From JBMNQH01 sp050944035 (lineage in GTDB: Bacteria; Bacillota; Clostridia; Oscillospirales; Oscillospiraceae): 13,622 nucleotides of DNA. The first letter of the stretch is position 1; every line of letters begins with the position of its first letter. Where the stretch lies: positions 1 through 13,622 of the forward strand of contig JBMNQH010000030.1 in the NCBI GenBank assembly GCA_050944035.1. The letters run 5' to 3'. Shown piece by piece: positions 1-8,311 of this stretch. Position numbers and translations under genes: made by a program. Under the pieces are notes generated by a model. That model was not told where the DNA came from. It did not search any database and saw nothing but the letters and a program-made list of their open reading frames with translations.

Positions 1-443
1 TCAACTATGACGCCCAGATGACGGCGCTGGAAAATGAAATCAAGCGGTATCAGGATCTGAAAATCAACCTGTATTCGGACATGGCGGACGGTGTGATCAG
101 CCGCGAGGAATACAAGGAGTTCCATGCAGGCTATGACCGCAGGATTGCGGACAGGCAGCGCCAGCTTGGAAAGCTGAAAGATGAGCGCAGTCAGGCCATG
201 GAGAACAGCTCCGGGAACATCGAGTGGATTGAACAGTTCAAGAAGTACCGGCATCTGACGGAGCTGGACAGGGAGTGCATCGTCCACCTGATTGAGAAAA
301 TCCTGATTTATGACGGCAAGCGCATCGAGGTGTGCTTCCGATACAGAGATGAGCTGGAAAACGCATTGCAGTATATAGAACGGTTTGAGGATGTCCTTCC
401 CACTGAGGAAGGCGTAATAATACCGGAGAGGAGGAACGCATAA
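1..443 (+). CDS. Large serine recombinase, C-terminal part (5' end outside window)
   Basis: The reading frame is open from base 3, so this is the tail of a longer gene and the first visible ATG (18) is not its start. About 146 residues remain. They form a long charged helical (coiled-coil) stretch followed by a short beta-rich end with the pattern KRIEVCFRYRDEL. The two complete recombinases downstream end in the same way (HRLEIIFRFQEER, MRVEIIYRFSDEI), and this shared ending is the main basis for the call. In large serine recombinases the C-terminal coiled coil governs synapsis and the direction of integration or excision. The catalytic N-terminal domain and zinc ribbon are not in the window, so activity cannot be judged. 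Its TAA overlaps the ATG of the next gene by one base (TAATG), showing translational coupling. It is presumably the first member of a recombinase triplet. Confidence in the family is good; the exact type is unknown. Confidence 0.82.
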   Translation, partial: NYDAQMTALENEIKRYQDLKINLYSDMADGVISREEYKEFHAGYDRRIADRQRQLGKLKDERSQAMENSSGNIEWIEQFKKYRHLTELDRECIVHLIEKILIYDGKRIEVCFRYRDELENALQYIERFEDVLPTEEGVIIPERRNA

Positions 444-2164
444 TGGCAAGAAAGAAAAGACAGTATTTACAGCCGGAGCAGGCGCAGGAACCGGTCAGCG
501 CTATGCTGCCGTCCGTCTGGGAGACGGCCATCTACGCCCGACTCTCGGTTGAAAACAGCAAGAAGAACGACGACGGCGATTCCATCGAGGGACAGATTGA
601 AATCTGCCGGGATTATGTATCGGAGCATCCGTATCTTTATCTGGCGGATACCTATGTGGACAACGGCTGGACCGGAACAAACACGGACCGTCCGGAGTTT
701 CAGAGACTGCTCTCCGACATTCGGGAGGGAAAAATCAAGGCGCTGGTCATCAAGGATTTCAGCCGCTTCTCCCGTGATTATATCGAGGCAGGCAACCTGC
801 TGGAGAACATCTTCCCGGCCATGGGCGTTAGGTTCATTTCAGTGGTTGACCGCTATGACAGCTTTGAAACGGACGGCTCAGCCAGCAGCCTGCTGATTCC
901 GCTGAAAAATCTGATCAACAGCTTCTATTCCAGAGACCAGTCCAAGAAGGTGTCGCTGGCGGTTCATGCCAAACAGCTGGCCGGCGAACACATTCCCAGC
1001 ATGATTCCCTACGGATACCGGAAATCGACCACACAGGAGTACCGGTTTGAACCCGATCCGGAGACCGCACCCATTGTCAAGAGAATCTACGCACAGTTTC
1101 TCAGCGGCACCGGAGCGCGCCCTATCATGCGCCAGCTGAATGAAGAAGGTATTCCCTCGCCAGGAAAGCTCCGCTATCTGCGCGGACAGACCAGGCGGGC
1201 ATGTTATTCCGATTGTCTCTGGACACAGCAGGTCATCAAGCAGATACTGATGAATCCGACCTATATGGGCGATCTTGTCTTTGGGCGGATGCCGACGGCG
1301 CTTTATCTGGGACAGCCGGATTATCACTATGAGCCGGATGAGAGCAAGTGGCGTATCCTGCCGGATATGCATGAGGCACTGGTCAGCCGGGGCGATTTCT
1401 ATCAGGTCAGAGAAATTCTGGAGGCAGGCCGCCGTGAGAATGAGGCCAAATTGGAAGCCAGCCGGAATTACCGTGAAAAGCATCCGCAGATTTTCAGAAG
1501 CGGAATCGTCCGGTGCGGGTACTGCGGCTCCAACCTCGGTTACAGCCGTCACGGTGAGAAAAAGGAAGGCCGGTACAGCTGCCGGAACAAGCAGTATGGC
1601 CGCTGCGATGTTGCCGTCGGCATCTCGGAGAAAAAGCTCGCGCCGATTGTCTGGAACGCGATTCAGATACAGTTTGCCCTGTTCGCGGATTTTGAGGAAG
1701 TGGCCGGGCGGCTGAGGGACAGCGGTATTCAGACGAAACGGCAGACCGAACTTCAGCAGGAAATGCTGGAAGTCAGTGAACAGCTATCTGGCTATCAGAA
1801 CAAACGGGAGCAGCTCTACAATGACTATGTGGATGGTATTCTCTCTGCCGGAGATTATATTGAGCTGAAAACCCGCTTTGACACAGCGTATCAGGAGCAG
1901 AGTTCCCGCCTCAATCAGCTGTCGGTGGAGCTGGCCAGGCTGAACCGGATGCTTTCTGATGAGAACAAGTGGCTTGTGAACATCCGGAATATCCGCAAGG
2001 CGCGGAAGCTAACGCCGGAAATCGCCCAGGCGATGATTGACCACATCAACGTATATAAAACCGGTTATGCCCAGCACCGGCTGGAAATCATATTCCGCTT
2101 TCAGGAGGAACGGGACGCACTGGAAACGGCTTATCACGAATTGGAAGGAGGCGAAGCCCGGTGA
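443..2164 (+). CDS. Large serine recombinase (second of three)
   Basis: This complete 573-residue site-specific recombinase would cut DNA through a phosphoserine link to integrate or excise a mobile element. The resolvase-type catalytic domain spans roughly residues 27-175. The nucleophile is probably Ser35 in YARLS with Arg33 next to it; GWTGTNTDRPEF (75-86) and the helix motif KDFSRFSRDY (104-113) are both present. A recombinase DNA-binding domain follows (about 190-320, beginning at PYGY). A zinc ribbon comes next, with Cys358, Cys361, Cys380 and Cys388, and then a coiled coil at about 430-520. The length fits integrases of the TndX/TnpX-like class. The start ATG overlaps the previous stop, and GGAGAGGAGG lies just upstream (424-433). 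The N-terminus carries about 25 extra residues before the catalytic core. The third recombinase overlaps its 3' end. The element it mobilises is inferred to lie to the left. Confidence 0.93.
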   Translation: MARKKRQYLQPEQAQEPVSAMLPSVWETAIYARLSVENSKKNDDGDSIEGQIEICRDYVSEHPYLYLADTYVDNGWTGTNTDRPEFQRLLSDIREGKIKALVIKDFSRFSRDYIEAGNLLENIFPAMGVRFISVVDRYDSFETDGSASSLLIPLKNLINSFYSRDQSKKVSLAVHAKQLAGEHIPSMIPYGYRKSTTQEYRFEPDPETAPIVKRIYAQFLSGTGARPIMRQLNEEGIPSPGKLRYLRGQTRRACYSDCLWTQQVIKQILMNPTYMGDLVFGRMPTALYLGQPDYHYEPDESKWRILPDMHEALVSRGDFYQVREILEAGRRENEAKLEASRNYREKHPQIFRSGIVRCGYCGSNLGYSRHGEKKEGRYSCRNKQYGRCDVAVGISEKKLAPIVWNAIQIQFALFADFEEVAGRLRDSGIQTKRQTELQQEMLEVSEQLSGYQNKREQLYNDYVDGILSAGDYIELKTRFDTAYQEQSSRLNQLSVELARLNRMLSDENKWLVNIRNIRKARKLTPEIAQAMIDHINVYKTGYAQHRLEIIFRFQEERDALETAYHELEGGEAR

Positions 2165-3768
2165 AGAAACTGTACCTGTACATCCGCCTGTCGGATGCCG
2201 ACGATGACCTGAAATTCAAGACCGAGAGCGAGAGTATCGCCAATCAGCGCACGCTGCTGTATCGGTTTATCCGCGCCCGCCGGGAATTTGACGGCTATGA
2301 AGTGGTTGAGTTCATCGATGACGGCTACTCCGGCACCAACGGCAACCGTCCGTCCTTTGAGCGGATGATTGAAAGCCTGAAAAACGGCGAGGCAAACGTG
2401 GTTATCTGCAAGGATTTCAGCCGCTTTTTCCGCGACTATGTGGAGATCGGCGACTATCTGGAGCGCATCTTTCCGTTCCTGGGCGTTCGCTTCATTGCCG
2501 TCAACGACGGATATGACAGCGATGATTACAAGGGCTCCACGGCCGGCATGGAAGTGGTCATGAAGTACATCGTCTACTCCTATTACAGCCGCGACCTGTC
2601 CCAGAAGATCAAAACCGTCATGAGCACCAGAAAGAGCAAGGGCGAGTTCGTAGCCGCGCAGCCTCCTTATGGATACATGAAAGACCCGGATGTGAAGCGG
2701 AAGATCATTCCCAATCCGGATACCGCGCCTGTGGTGCGGAAAATCTTTGACCTTGCGCTGGAAGGGAAAACGCCGGCAGAGATTGCCGTTGTCCTGAACG
2801 ATTATAAGCTGGAAACGCCATCGGCCTATTATATGCGGATGAATCCCAATAGCAAAAAGTTCCGCACTTCTTCTAAGGAAGCCTGCTGGACGGTCAGCAA
2901 TGTGCGGGAGATTCTGAAGCGCCGGGAGTATACCGGTGTGATGGTCATGAATCAGCGCCGCTGGAAGGGGCTGGACAATCCCCGGACGGTATGGACGGAT
3001 GAATCCGAGTGGCAGATCATCCCGGACTGCCATGAAGCCATTGTCAGCGAAAGCGAGTATGAAGAAGCGCAGAAGGTATTCCGTAAAATCCGCAAGGGGT
3101 ATGATCGGAGTCCTGATCAGTATCTGCTGCGCAGTCTTGTTCACTGCGGGGCCTGCGGACGTACCATGCAGCGGCAGAAACACTCCCCGGTGGTTTACTA
3201 CACCTGCCTCAAATCCGTATCCAACAGAGAAACCGCCTGCCCGGTGGGCGAACGGTTCATTGAGGCTGACCTGGAGCGCATCGTGAAGAACGACCTGCTT
3301 GAAAAGCTCCGTCTGCTGGTGGATGCAGATGATCGCCTGTATGCGGCGGCAGCGGCCAGCGAAGGCACAGAGGAAAACCTTAGATTTCGGCTGGAACAGA
3401 TTGAGAAACGCATGAAGCAGATTTCCATCAGCCGGGTCAGCGCCTATGAGCGGTACGCCGAAGGGAGACTTCAGAGGGATATATACCTCATGGAACGCGA
3501 CAAGCTGAACGCAGAGAGCGACAGTCTCAGCTCCGAGAAAGAGCGGCTGGAAAAGGAGCTTTTATCCCTTTCTCAGAGCAGGAACCGCGAATTAACGGAG
3601 ACCTGCGACATGGCCCGCCGGACGCTGAATGCGGACGAGCTGACCAATGAAATGCTCCTGTTCTTTATCGACCGCGTGAATGTGTACAGCGGCATGAGGG
3701 TGGAGATCATCTATCGTTTCTCTGATGAAATTGCCCGGTTGATTGGGCAGGAGAATACAGCTGAATAA
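2161..3768 (+). CDS. Large serine recombinase (third of three, GTG start)
   Basis: This is a complete 535-residue serine recombinase. It starts at GTG, overlapping the preceding TGA by four bases (GTGA), with AAGGAGG at 2145-2151 nine bases before it. No ATG fits, because the catalytic motif begins almost at once: YIRLS ends at Ser11, the likely nucleophile, with Arg9. Further motifs are GYSGTNGNRPSF (55-66) and KDFSRFFRDY (84-93). A recombinase domain begins at PPYGY (about 168), followed by zinc-ribbon cysteines 329, 332, 349 and 360. A coiled coil covers about 400-480 and the terminal MRVEIIYRF strand matches the other two. It is clearly paralogous to its upstream neighbour yet divergent. 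Several conjugative elements of Firmicutes carry three adjacent serine recombinases like this (family knowledge); whether all three are needed here is unknown. It is the last gene before the junction with hsdM. Confidence 0.93.
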   Translation: MKKLYLYIRLSDADDDLKFKTESESIANQRTLLYRFIRARREFDGYEVVEFIDDGYSGTNGNRPSFERMIESLKNGEANVVICKDFSRFFRDYVEIGDYLERIFPFLGVRFIAVNDGYDSDDYKGSTAGMEVVMKYIVYSYYSRDLSQKIKTVMSTRKSKGEFVAAQPPYGYMKDPDVKRKIIPNPDTAPVVRKIFDLALEGKTPAEIAVVLNDYKLETPSAYYMRMNPNSKKFRTSSKEACWTVSNVREILKRREYTGVMVMNQRRWKGLDNPRTVWTDESEWQIIPDCHEAIVSESEYEEAQKVFRKIRKGYDRSPDQYLLRSLVHCGACGRTMQRQKHSPVVYYTCLKSVSNRETACPVGERFIEADLERIVKNDLLEKLRLLVDADDRLYAAAAASEGTEENLRFRLEQIEKRMKQISISRVSAYERYAEGRLQRDIYLMERDKLNAESDSLSSEKERLEKELLSLSQSRNRELTETCDMARRTLNADELTNEMLLFFIDRVNVYSGMRVEIIYRFSDEIARLIGQENTAE

Positions 3769-3770
3769 CA

Positions 3771-3808
3771 GGAGGAGCGGTCCCTGGATTACCGGGTACC
3801 GCTCCTTC
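3771..3808 (+). terminator. Hairpin after the recombinase operon, possible terminator
   Basis: AGGAGCGGT (3773-3781) and ACCGCTCCT (3798-3806) are perfect 9-base inverted arms, and the outer bases can extend the stem. The hairpin begins three bases after the recombinase stop codon, the usual place for an intrinsic terminator. No T tract follows immediately; the nearest run (3833-3839) is about 25 bases away, so termination may be weak. It could instead be part of the element's attachment end. Confidence 0.45.
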
Positions 3809-3862
3809 GTATGTGGGCTTGAACAGCTCATATTTTTTTAGTCTTTGCTTAACATCAGCAAA
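3809..3862. other. Probable right junction (attR-like) of an integrative element inside hsdM
   Basis: To the left lies the recombinase operon; to the right the hsdM reading frame starts abruptly at the codons for ANPPFN (about 3854-3871), the catalytic motif IV of an N6-adenine methyltransferase. Everything a normal HsdM has before this motif, roughly the first half of the methylase including the SAM-binding motif I, is missing. Base composition also turns A+T-rich here. This is what recombination by a serine integrase into hsdM would leave. The crossover dinucleotide cannot be defined from one junction. The boundary is inferred; the truncation is seen directly. Confidence 0.6.
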
Positions 3863-5120
3863 TCCACCTTTCAACGATAAGGATTGGAGCAGCGAATTAC
3901 TAACAAATGATTACAGGTGGGTCTATGGGACACCTCCCGATAAAAATGCAAACTATGCTTGGATTCAGCATTTCATCAGCCACCTCTCTCCCTCTGGGAA
4001 AGCAGGATTTTTGCTTGCCACAAAATCACTTGCTTCTGAGTCACAAGCGGAAACTGCTATTCGTTCTGGAATAGTAGCCGATTCCCTGCCGGAGTGTATC
4101 ATTCTCTTGCCGGGGAAACTATTCTACACAACACCTGCACCTGTATGTCTTTGGGTTCTTTCGAGAAACGCATCCAAGAGAGACAATAAAACTTTGTTTA
4201 TCGATGCTTCTCGGATCTTTACTGTAGTGGACAGGACCCATAACAAACTGTCCCCAAGAAATATTCAAGAGATTGCGAGAATATACCACTCTTGGATACA
4301 CGGTGATGGAACTTATGAAGATGTTCCCGGTTTCTGTAAGGTTGTCAACAAAGAAACGATTGTTGAAAAAGGATGCTCGTTGTATCCGGGGGATTACATT
4401 GGGATCAAAGAAGACCCTTCTGATCTGAAAGATCCAAGCGAAGCGAAAGAAAAAATAGTGAATAGCGTTCAGCTTGCGAAGGAAGAGATCAAACAGCTTC
4501 AAGATAATATCAGTGTGCTATTCACATCAATAGAGCGTGAGGTTTCAGGAGAGGCATCTCCACTTGTCCCGTATAAGCTCTCAGATGTGTTGTATGAGTC
4601 TACAGATGTTTTAGGAGATGATGAAGAACCTGAAATCTTAACTTGTACCGAAAATGCTGGTCTTGTCCTTCAACGAGAAAGGTTTTCTAAACGTGTAGCT
4701 ACAGAGGACACAAGTGATTATAGAATTGTTCTCAGAAACGATATTGTGTACAATCCGTATCTCTTATGGGCTGGAGCAATTGATCAGTGTACTGTTGTCG
4801 ACAAAGGCATTACTTCACCGGCATACATAGTGCTACACGTTAAAGACGGCTTTGCCCCTGCATTGGTCGGACACGTTTTGAAATCCGATTATATGAAGAA
4901 ACATTACTGGAACATTTCAATCGGAACCCATGAACGTAGGAGAACAGCCCCGATTGACAAGTTCCTTGATCTGGAAATACAGCTTCCAGATCAAGATGCC
5001 CAGAAACACATAATGGAATTATCGGAACAGATTATGAAGCAAAGCGAAAGAATAACGGTTATTCAAAAAGCCTTGCTTGCAGCATCTGCGAGTATGAATG
5101 AGTTCTACACCAGAAGGTAG
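3813..5120 (+). pseudogene. hsdM: HsdM-HsdS fusion of a type I restriction-modification system, N-terminally truncated
   Basis: The open frame gives 435 residues from ATG 3813, but that ATG has no convincing ribosome binding site and its first ~15 residues look like element-end DNA read by chance. Homology-like sequence starts at the methyltransferase motif NPPF (residues 17-20), which binds the target adenine. The rest of the HsdM C-terminal part follows to about residue 200, with a helical linker at about 200-245. After that comes HsdS-like material: one target-recognition domain (about 250-395, with VLRNDIVYNPYLL and GITSPAYIVLHV) and a closing helix (about 395-425). A full HsdS normally carries two recognition domains, so this is a half-specificity subunit fused to its methylase. 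Such half-S proteins usually act as dimers on a symmetric site (family knowledge). The SAM-binding motif I is absent, so the protein as written should not methylate. hsdR starts 7 bases after its stop. Confidence 0.8.
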
Positions 5121-5127
5121 GTGCAAT

Positions 5128-8100
5128 ATGGCTTATTTATATGAATCAGAAATCGAAGAAATGGCGATAGAGGAACTCCAAGCTCTTGGTTATACTTATG
5201 TATCTGGAAATGACTTAACTCCTGATGCCGCACCGCTTGAGCGAAAAAGTTTCGCTGACGTGATTTTGCGGGATCGATGCCTTAGTGCATTAAGAAGAAT
5301 CAATCCTCATCTATCAGAGGGGGCCATTGAGTCCGCACTTAAAGCACTTTATCAAGTTGCAGGGACACACCAAGTCACCGATAATGAGAAATTTCATCGT
5401 TATTTGACTGATGGAATTCCTGTGGAATACCGAAAAAAAGATGACGTTGTTGGTGATTATGCGTACTTGATTGACCCGTCTGACTCGCCGGGGAAAAATG
5501 AGCTCCTTGCAGTTAATCAGTTTACGATTATCGAAAAAGGGATTAACAAAAGACCAGACATCATTCTTTTTGTCAATGACCTTCCCTTGGTGACCGTTGA
5601 ACTGAAGAATGCGGTGGATCTAAATGCAACAGTGAAAAAGGCGTATGAGCAGCTCAAAACCTACAAAGCAACAATCCCGCAATTATTTTCGTACAATGAA
5701 ATATGCGTTATCTCTGACGGATTAGAAGCAAAAGTTGGTTCATACACAGCACCGCTTTCTCGCTTTAGCACATGGAAGACGAAGGATGGGCTTTCAGATG
5801 CCTCTCCTTTTTGAAGATGAACTGTCAGTAACACTTAATGGGCTTTTTAATCGCAGCACGTTGATAGATTACATTTTGAATTTTGTTGCGTTTGAAAAAG
5901 CTAAAATAGAAAACGACGAGAAGAAAATAATTCGGATTGAAACCATAAAAAAGATTGCAGCCTATCATCAGTATTATGCTGTTAATAAAGCTGTTGCCAG
6001 TACAATTCATGCGGCGGATAAGAACGGTAATAAAAAAGCTGGAGTAGTTTGGCACACCCAAGGATCTGGTAAATCATTATCCATGGTTTTTTACACCGGC
6101 AAACTCGTGAAAGCAATGAACAATCCGACCGTGATCGTTATTACCGACCGTAACGATCTTGATGATCAACTGTTCGATACATTTGCAGACAATGTTGAAT
6201 TGCTGCGCCAACCGCCTCAGCAAGCCGAAAGCACAGAACAATTAAAAGACCTTTTGCGGGTTTCGTCTGGTGGCATTATATTTACGACCATACAGAAATT
6301 TTCTCCTACCGATGGTACATCAAAATTTGATACGCTGTCTGATCGTCATAATATAGTAGTAATTGCGGATGAAGCGCATAGAACACAGTATGGTTTTGAT
6401 GCGAAGCTCCATGATATTAAAGATAAAGACAACAACGTAATTGGTCAAAAGGTGTCTTACGGTTTTGCAAAATATATGCATGATGCATTACCCAACGCCA
6501 CCTATATTGGTTTTACGGGGACCCCGGTCGAATCAAAAGACGCCAATACACCTGCTGTGTTTGGAAACTATATTGATATTTATGATATTGCACAGGCCGT
6601 CGAGGATAAAATTACAGTAAAGATTTATTATGAAAGCCGTCTGGCAAAAGTTAATCTAACTGAAGAAGGAAGAGTTCTGGTAGAACAATTCGATACAGAG
6701 TTAGAATCTCCGCCTGAAAGTGACGAAGCATTGTCTGATGCAGACGGAGCTAAGGCGAAGTGGACTACCCTTGAAAAGATCGTCGGTAATCCTGAAAGAA
6801 TAAAAAATGTCGCAAATGATATTGTAAGGCATTTTGAAGCTCGGCAAGAGGTGTTTGAGGGCAAAGCAATCATAGTTGCAATGAGCCGTAGAATAGCTGT
6901 TGATCTTTACGATGCCATAATATCTTTGAGACCGGAATGGCATAATGATGATCTTGATAAAGGATGCATCAAAGTCGTAATGACTTCATCGAGTTCCGAT
7001 GGGCCAAACATTCAAAAGCACCATACCACAAAATCTCAAAGAAAAGTTCTTGCAGCAAGGATGAAAGATGTTAATGATCCGCTCAAAATAGTAATTGTTC
7101 GAGATATGTGGTTGACAGGATTTGATGCTCCCTGTTTGCACACAATGTATGTCGATAAGCCTATGAAAGGGCACAATCTAATGCAAGCAATAGCAAGGGT
7201 GAATCGAGTCTTTTTAGACAAACCGGGCGGCTTAATTGTTGACTACATTGGCATTGGAACGAGTCTTAAGCAAGCATTGAATTTCTATGCTGAAAGCGGT
7301 GGAAAAGGAATGCCTGCAGAAAACCAGATTCGGGCGACAGAGATAATGATAGAAAAACTTGAAGTTGTTCGCCAAATGCTTCATGGGTTTGACTATGCTT
7401 GTTTCTTCGATGCGAATGTAAAAGCAAAGTTGTCTATCATCTTGCAAGCGGAGAATCATGTTTTAGGCCTACCAGACGGTAAAGCTCGGTTTGTAAAAGA
7501 GGTTTCATTGCTGGGACAGGCTTATGCACTTTCCAAGCCATCTGACGCGGCTATGAAAAATGCGGAGGAAATTGCTTTTTTCCAAGCGATAAAGGCAAGA
7601 CTATGCAAGTTTGATGGCAACAGGCACGAAGGCAAAGATCAATATGATTCAGTAATAAGAAGTATCGTTAGTACGGCAATTTCTTCTGACGAAGTTGTTG
7701 ATATCTTTGAGACCGCAGGAATAGATAAACCAGATATATCCATTCTGTCGGACGAGTTCCTGCAGGAAGTCAAATCCATGCAGTACAAGAATGTTGCTTT
7801 AGAGCTTTTGAAAAAGCTACTGAATGATGAAGTGAAGGTACGGACCAAGAAAAACATAGCTCAGTTCAAAACTCTCGTGGAAATGCTGGATGGTGCAATT
7901 AACAAGTATAAGAATAATTTACTTACGACTGCAGAAGTAATTGATGAGCTTATAAAAATTGCTCAAGACCTTAAAAAGGCTGATATGCGTTCCTCGGAGA
8001 TCGGGTTGTCCAATGATGAACTCGCTTTCTATGATGCCCTTAGTCTGAATGATAGCGCAACTGAGGTGTTGGGTGATGAGCAATTAAGAATAATCGCTCG

Positions 8101-8293
8101 TGAAGTCGCAGACAAAGTAAGGAAGAATGCGACCATAGATTGGGCGGTTAAAGAGAGTGTTAGAGCAAGGCTAATGGTTATTGTTAGACGAATTCTAAAG
8201 AAATATGGTTATCCGCCGGATAAGCAGGAACAAGCAATTCAGATGGTAATGACACAAGCGGCAAATCTGGCCGATGATTGGGCGCAAGAATGA
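5128..8293 (+). pseudogene. hsdR: Type I restriction subunit HsdR, split by a one-base frameshift
   Basis: HsdR is the translocase/nuclease of type I restriction and works only when docked on an HsdM/HsdS complex. The start is ATG 5128 (MAYLYESEIEE), preceded by AAGGTAGG at 5115-5122. The first frame ends at TGA 5812-5814; the rest continues one base over to 8293. Joining them at 5808-5812 gives about 1054 residues, the usual HsdR length. The PD-(D/E)xK nuclease has Asp144 in RPDIILF and Glu158/Lys160 in VELK. In the joined protein the SF2 helicase motifs are Walker A GSGKS (312-316), DEAH (414-417), TGTP (463-466), TGFDAP (663-668) and QAIARVNRV (686-694). The C-terminal helical region closes with TQAANLADDW. 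Apart from the shift both halves look undamaged, so the lesion is recent, a sequencing error, or bypassed by slippage. The 7-base gap to hsdMS and 18-base gap to mcrB indicate one operon. Confidence 0.88.
5808..5814 (+). other. Frameshift site in hsdR: T5 run with in-frame TGA
   Basis: The upper frame reads CCT TTT TGA. Skipping one T gives CCT TTT GAA GAT and restores the HsdR sequence SPFEDELS without loss. One T too many in a homopolymer (five instead of four) explains the break. A phenylalanine tRNA on TTT could slip +1 onto the overlapping TTT before the TGA, much as at the prfB site. However, the Shine-Dalgarno-like stimulator found just upstream in prfB is not evident, so simple mutation or a sequencing error is more likely. 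Confidence 0.75.
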
Positions 8294-8300
8294 AGAGGTT

Positions 8301-8308
8301 GAGGTGAT
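8301..8308 (+). promoter_or_regulatory. Ribosome binding site of mcrB
   Basis: GAGGTGAT lies 7 bases (counted from the end of GAGG) before the ATG at 8312. It sits in the 18-base gap after the hsdR stop and fixes the mcrB start over the nearby downstream ATGs at codons 4 and 5. Confidence 0.7.
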
Positions 8309-8311
8309 CGT

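Noticed and set aside
2134..3183. 349-residue open frame on the - strand
   Set aside because: It lies wholly opposite the third recombinase, whose frame has all family motifs. The - strand product has no recognisable motif and no ribosome binding site; it is an antisense shadow of G+C-rich coding DNA.
3833..3839. T run as the tail of the hairpin at 3771-3808
   Set aside because: About 25 bases separate the stem from the Ts, too far for a standard intrinsic terminator.
3813..3850. ATG at 3813 as a true start of a short methylase
   Set aside because: It has no convincing ribosome binding site, and the ~15 residues before ANPPF do not fit the usual sequence there. The frame is probably open by chance across the junction.
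5735..5812. ATG at 5735 as an independent start for the second hsdR part
   Set aside because: The first 26 residues in that frame are out-of-frame reading of the HsdR nuclease-linker codons, and there is no ribosome binding site. True homology begins at the T run.
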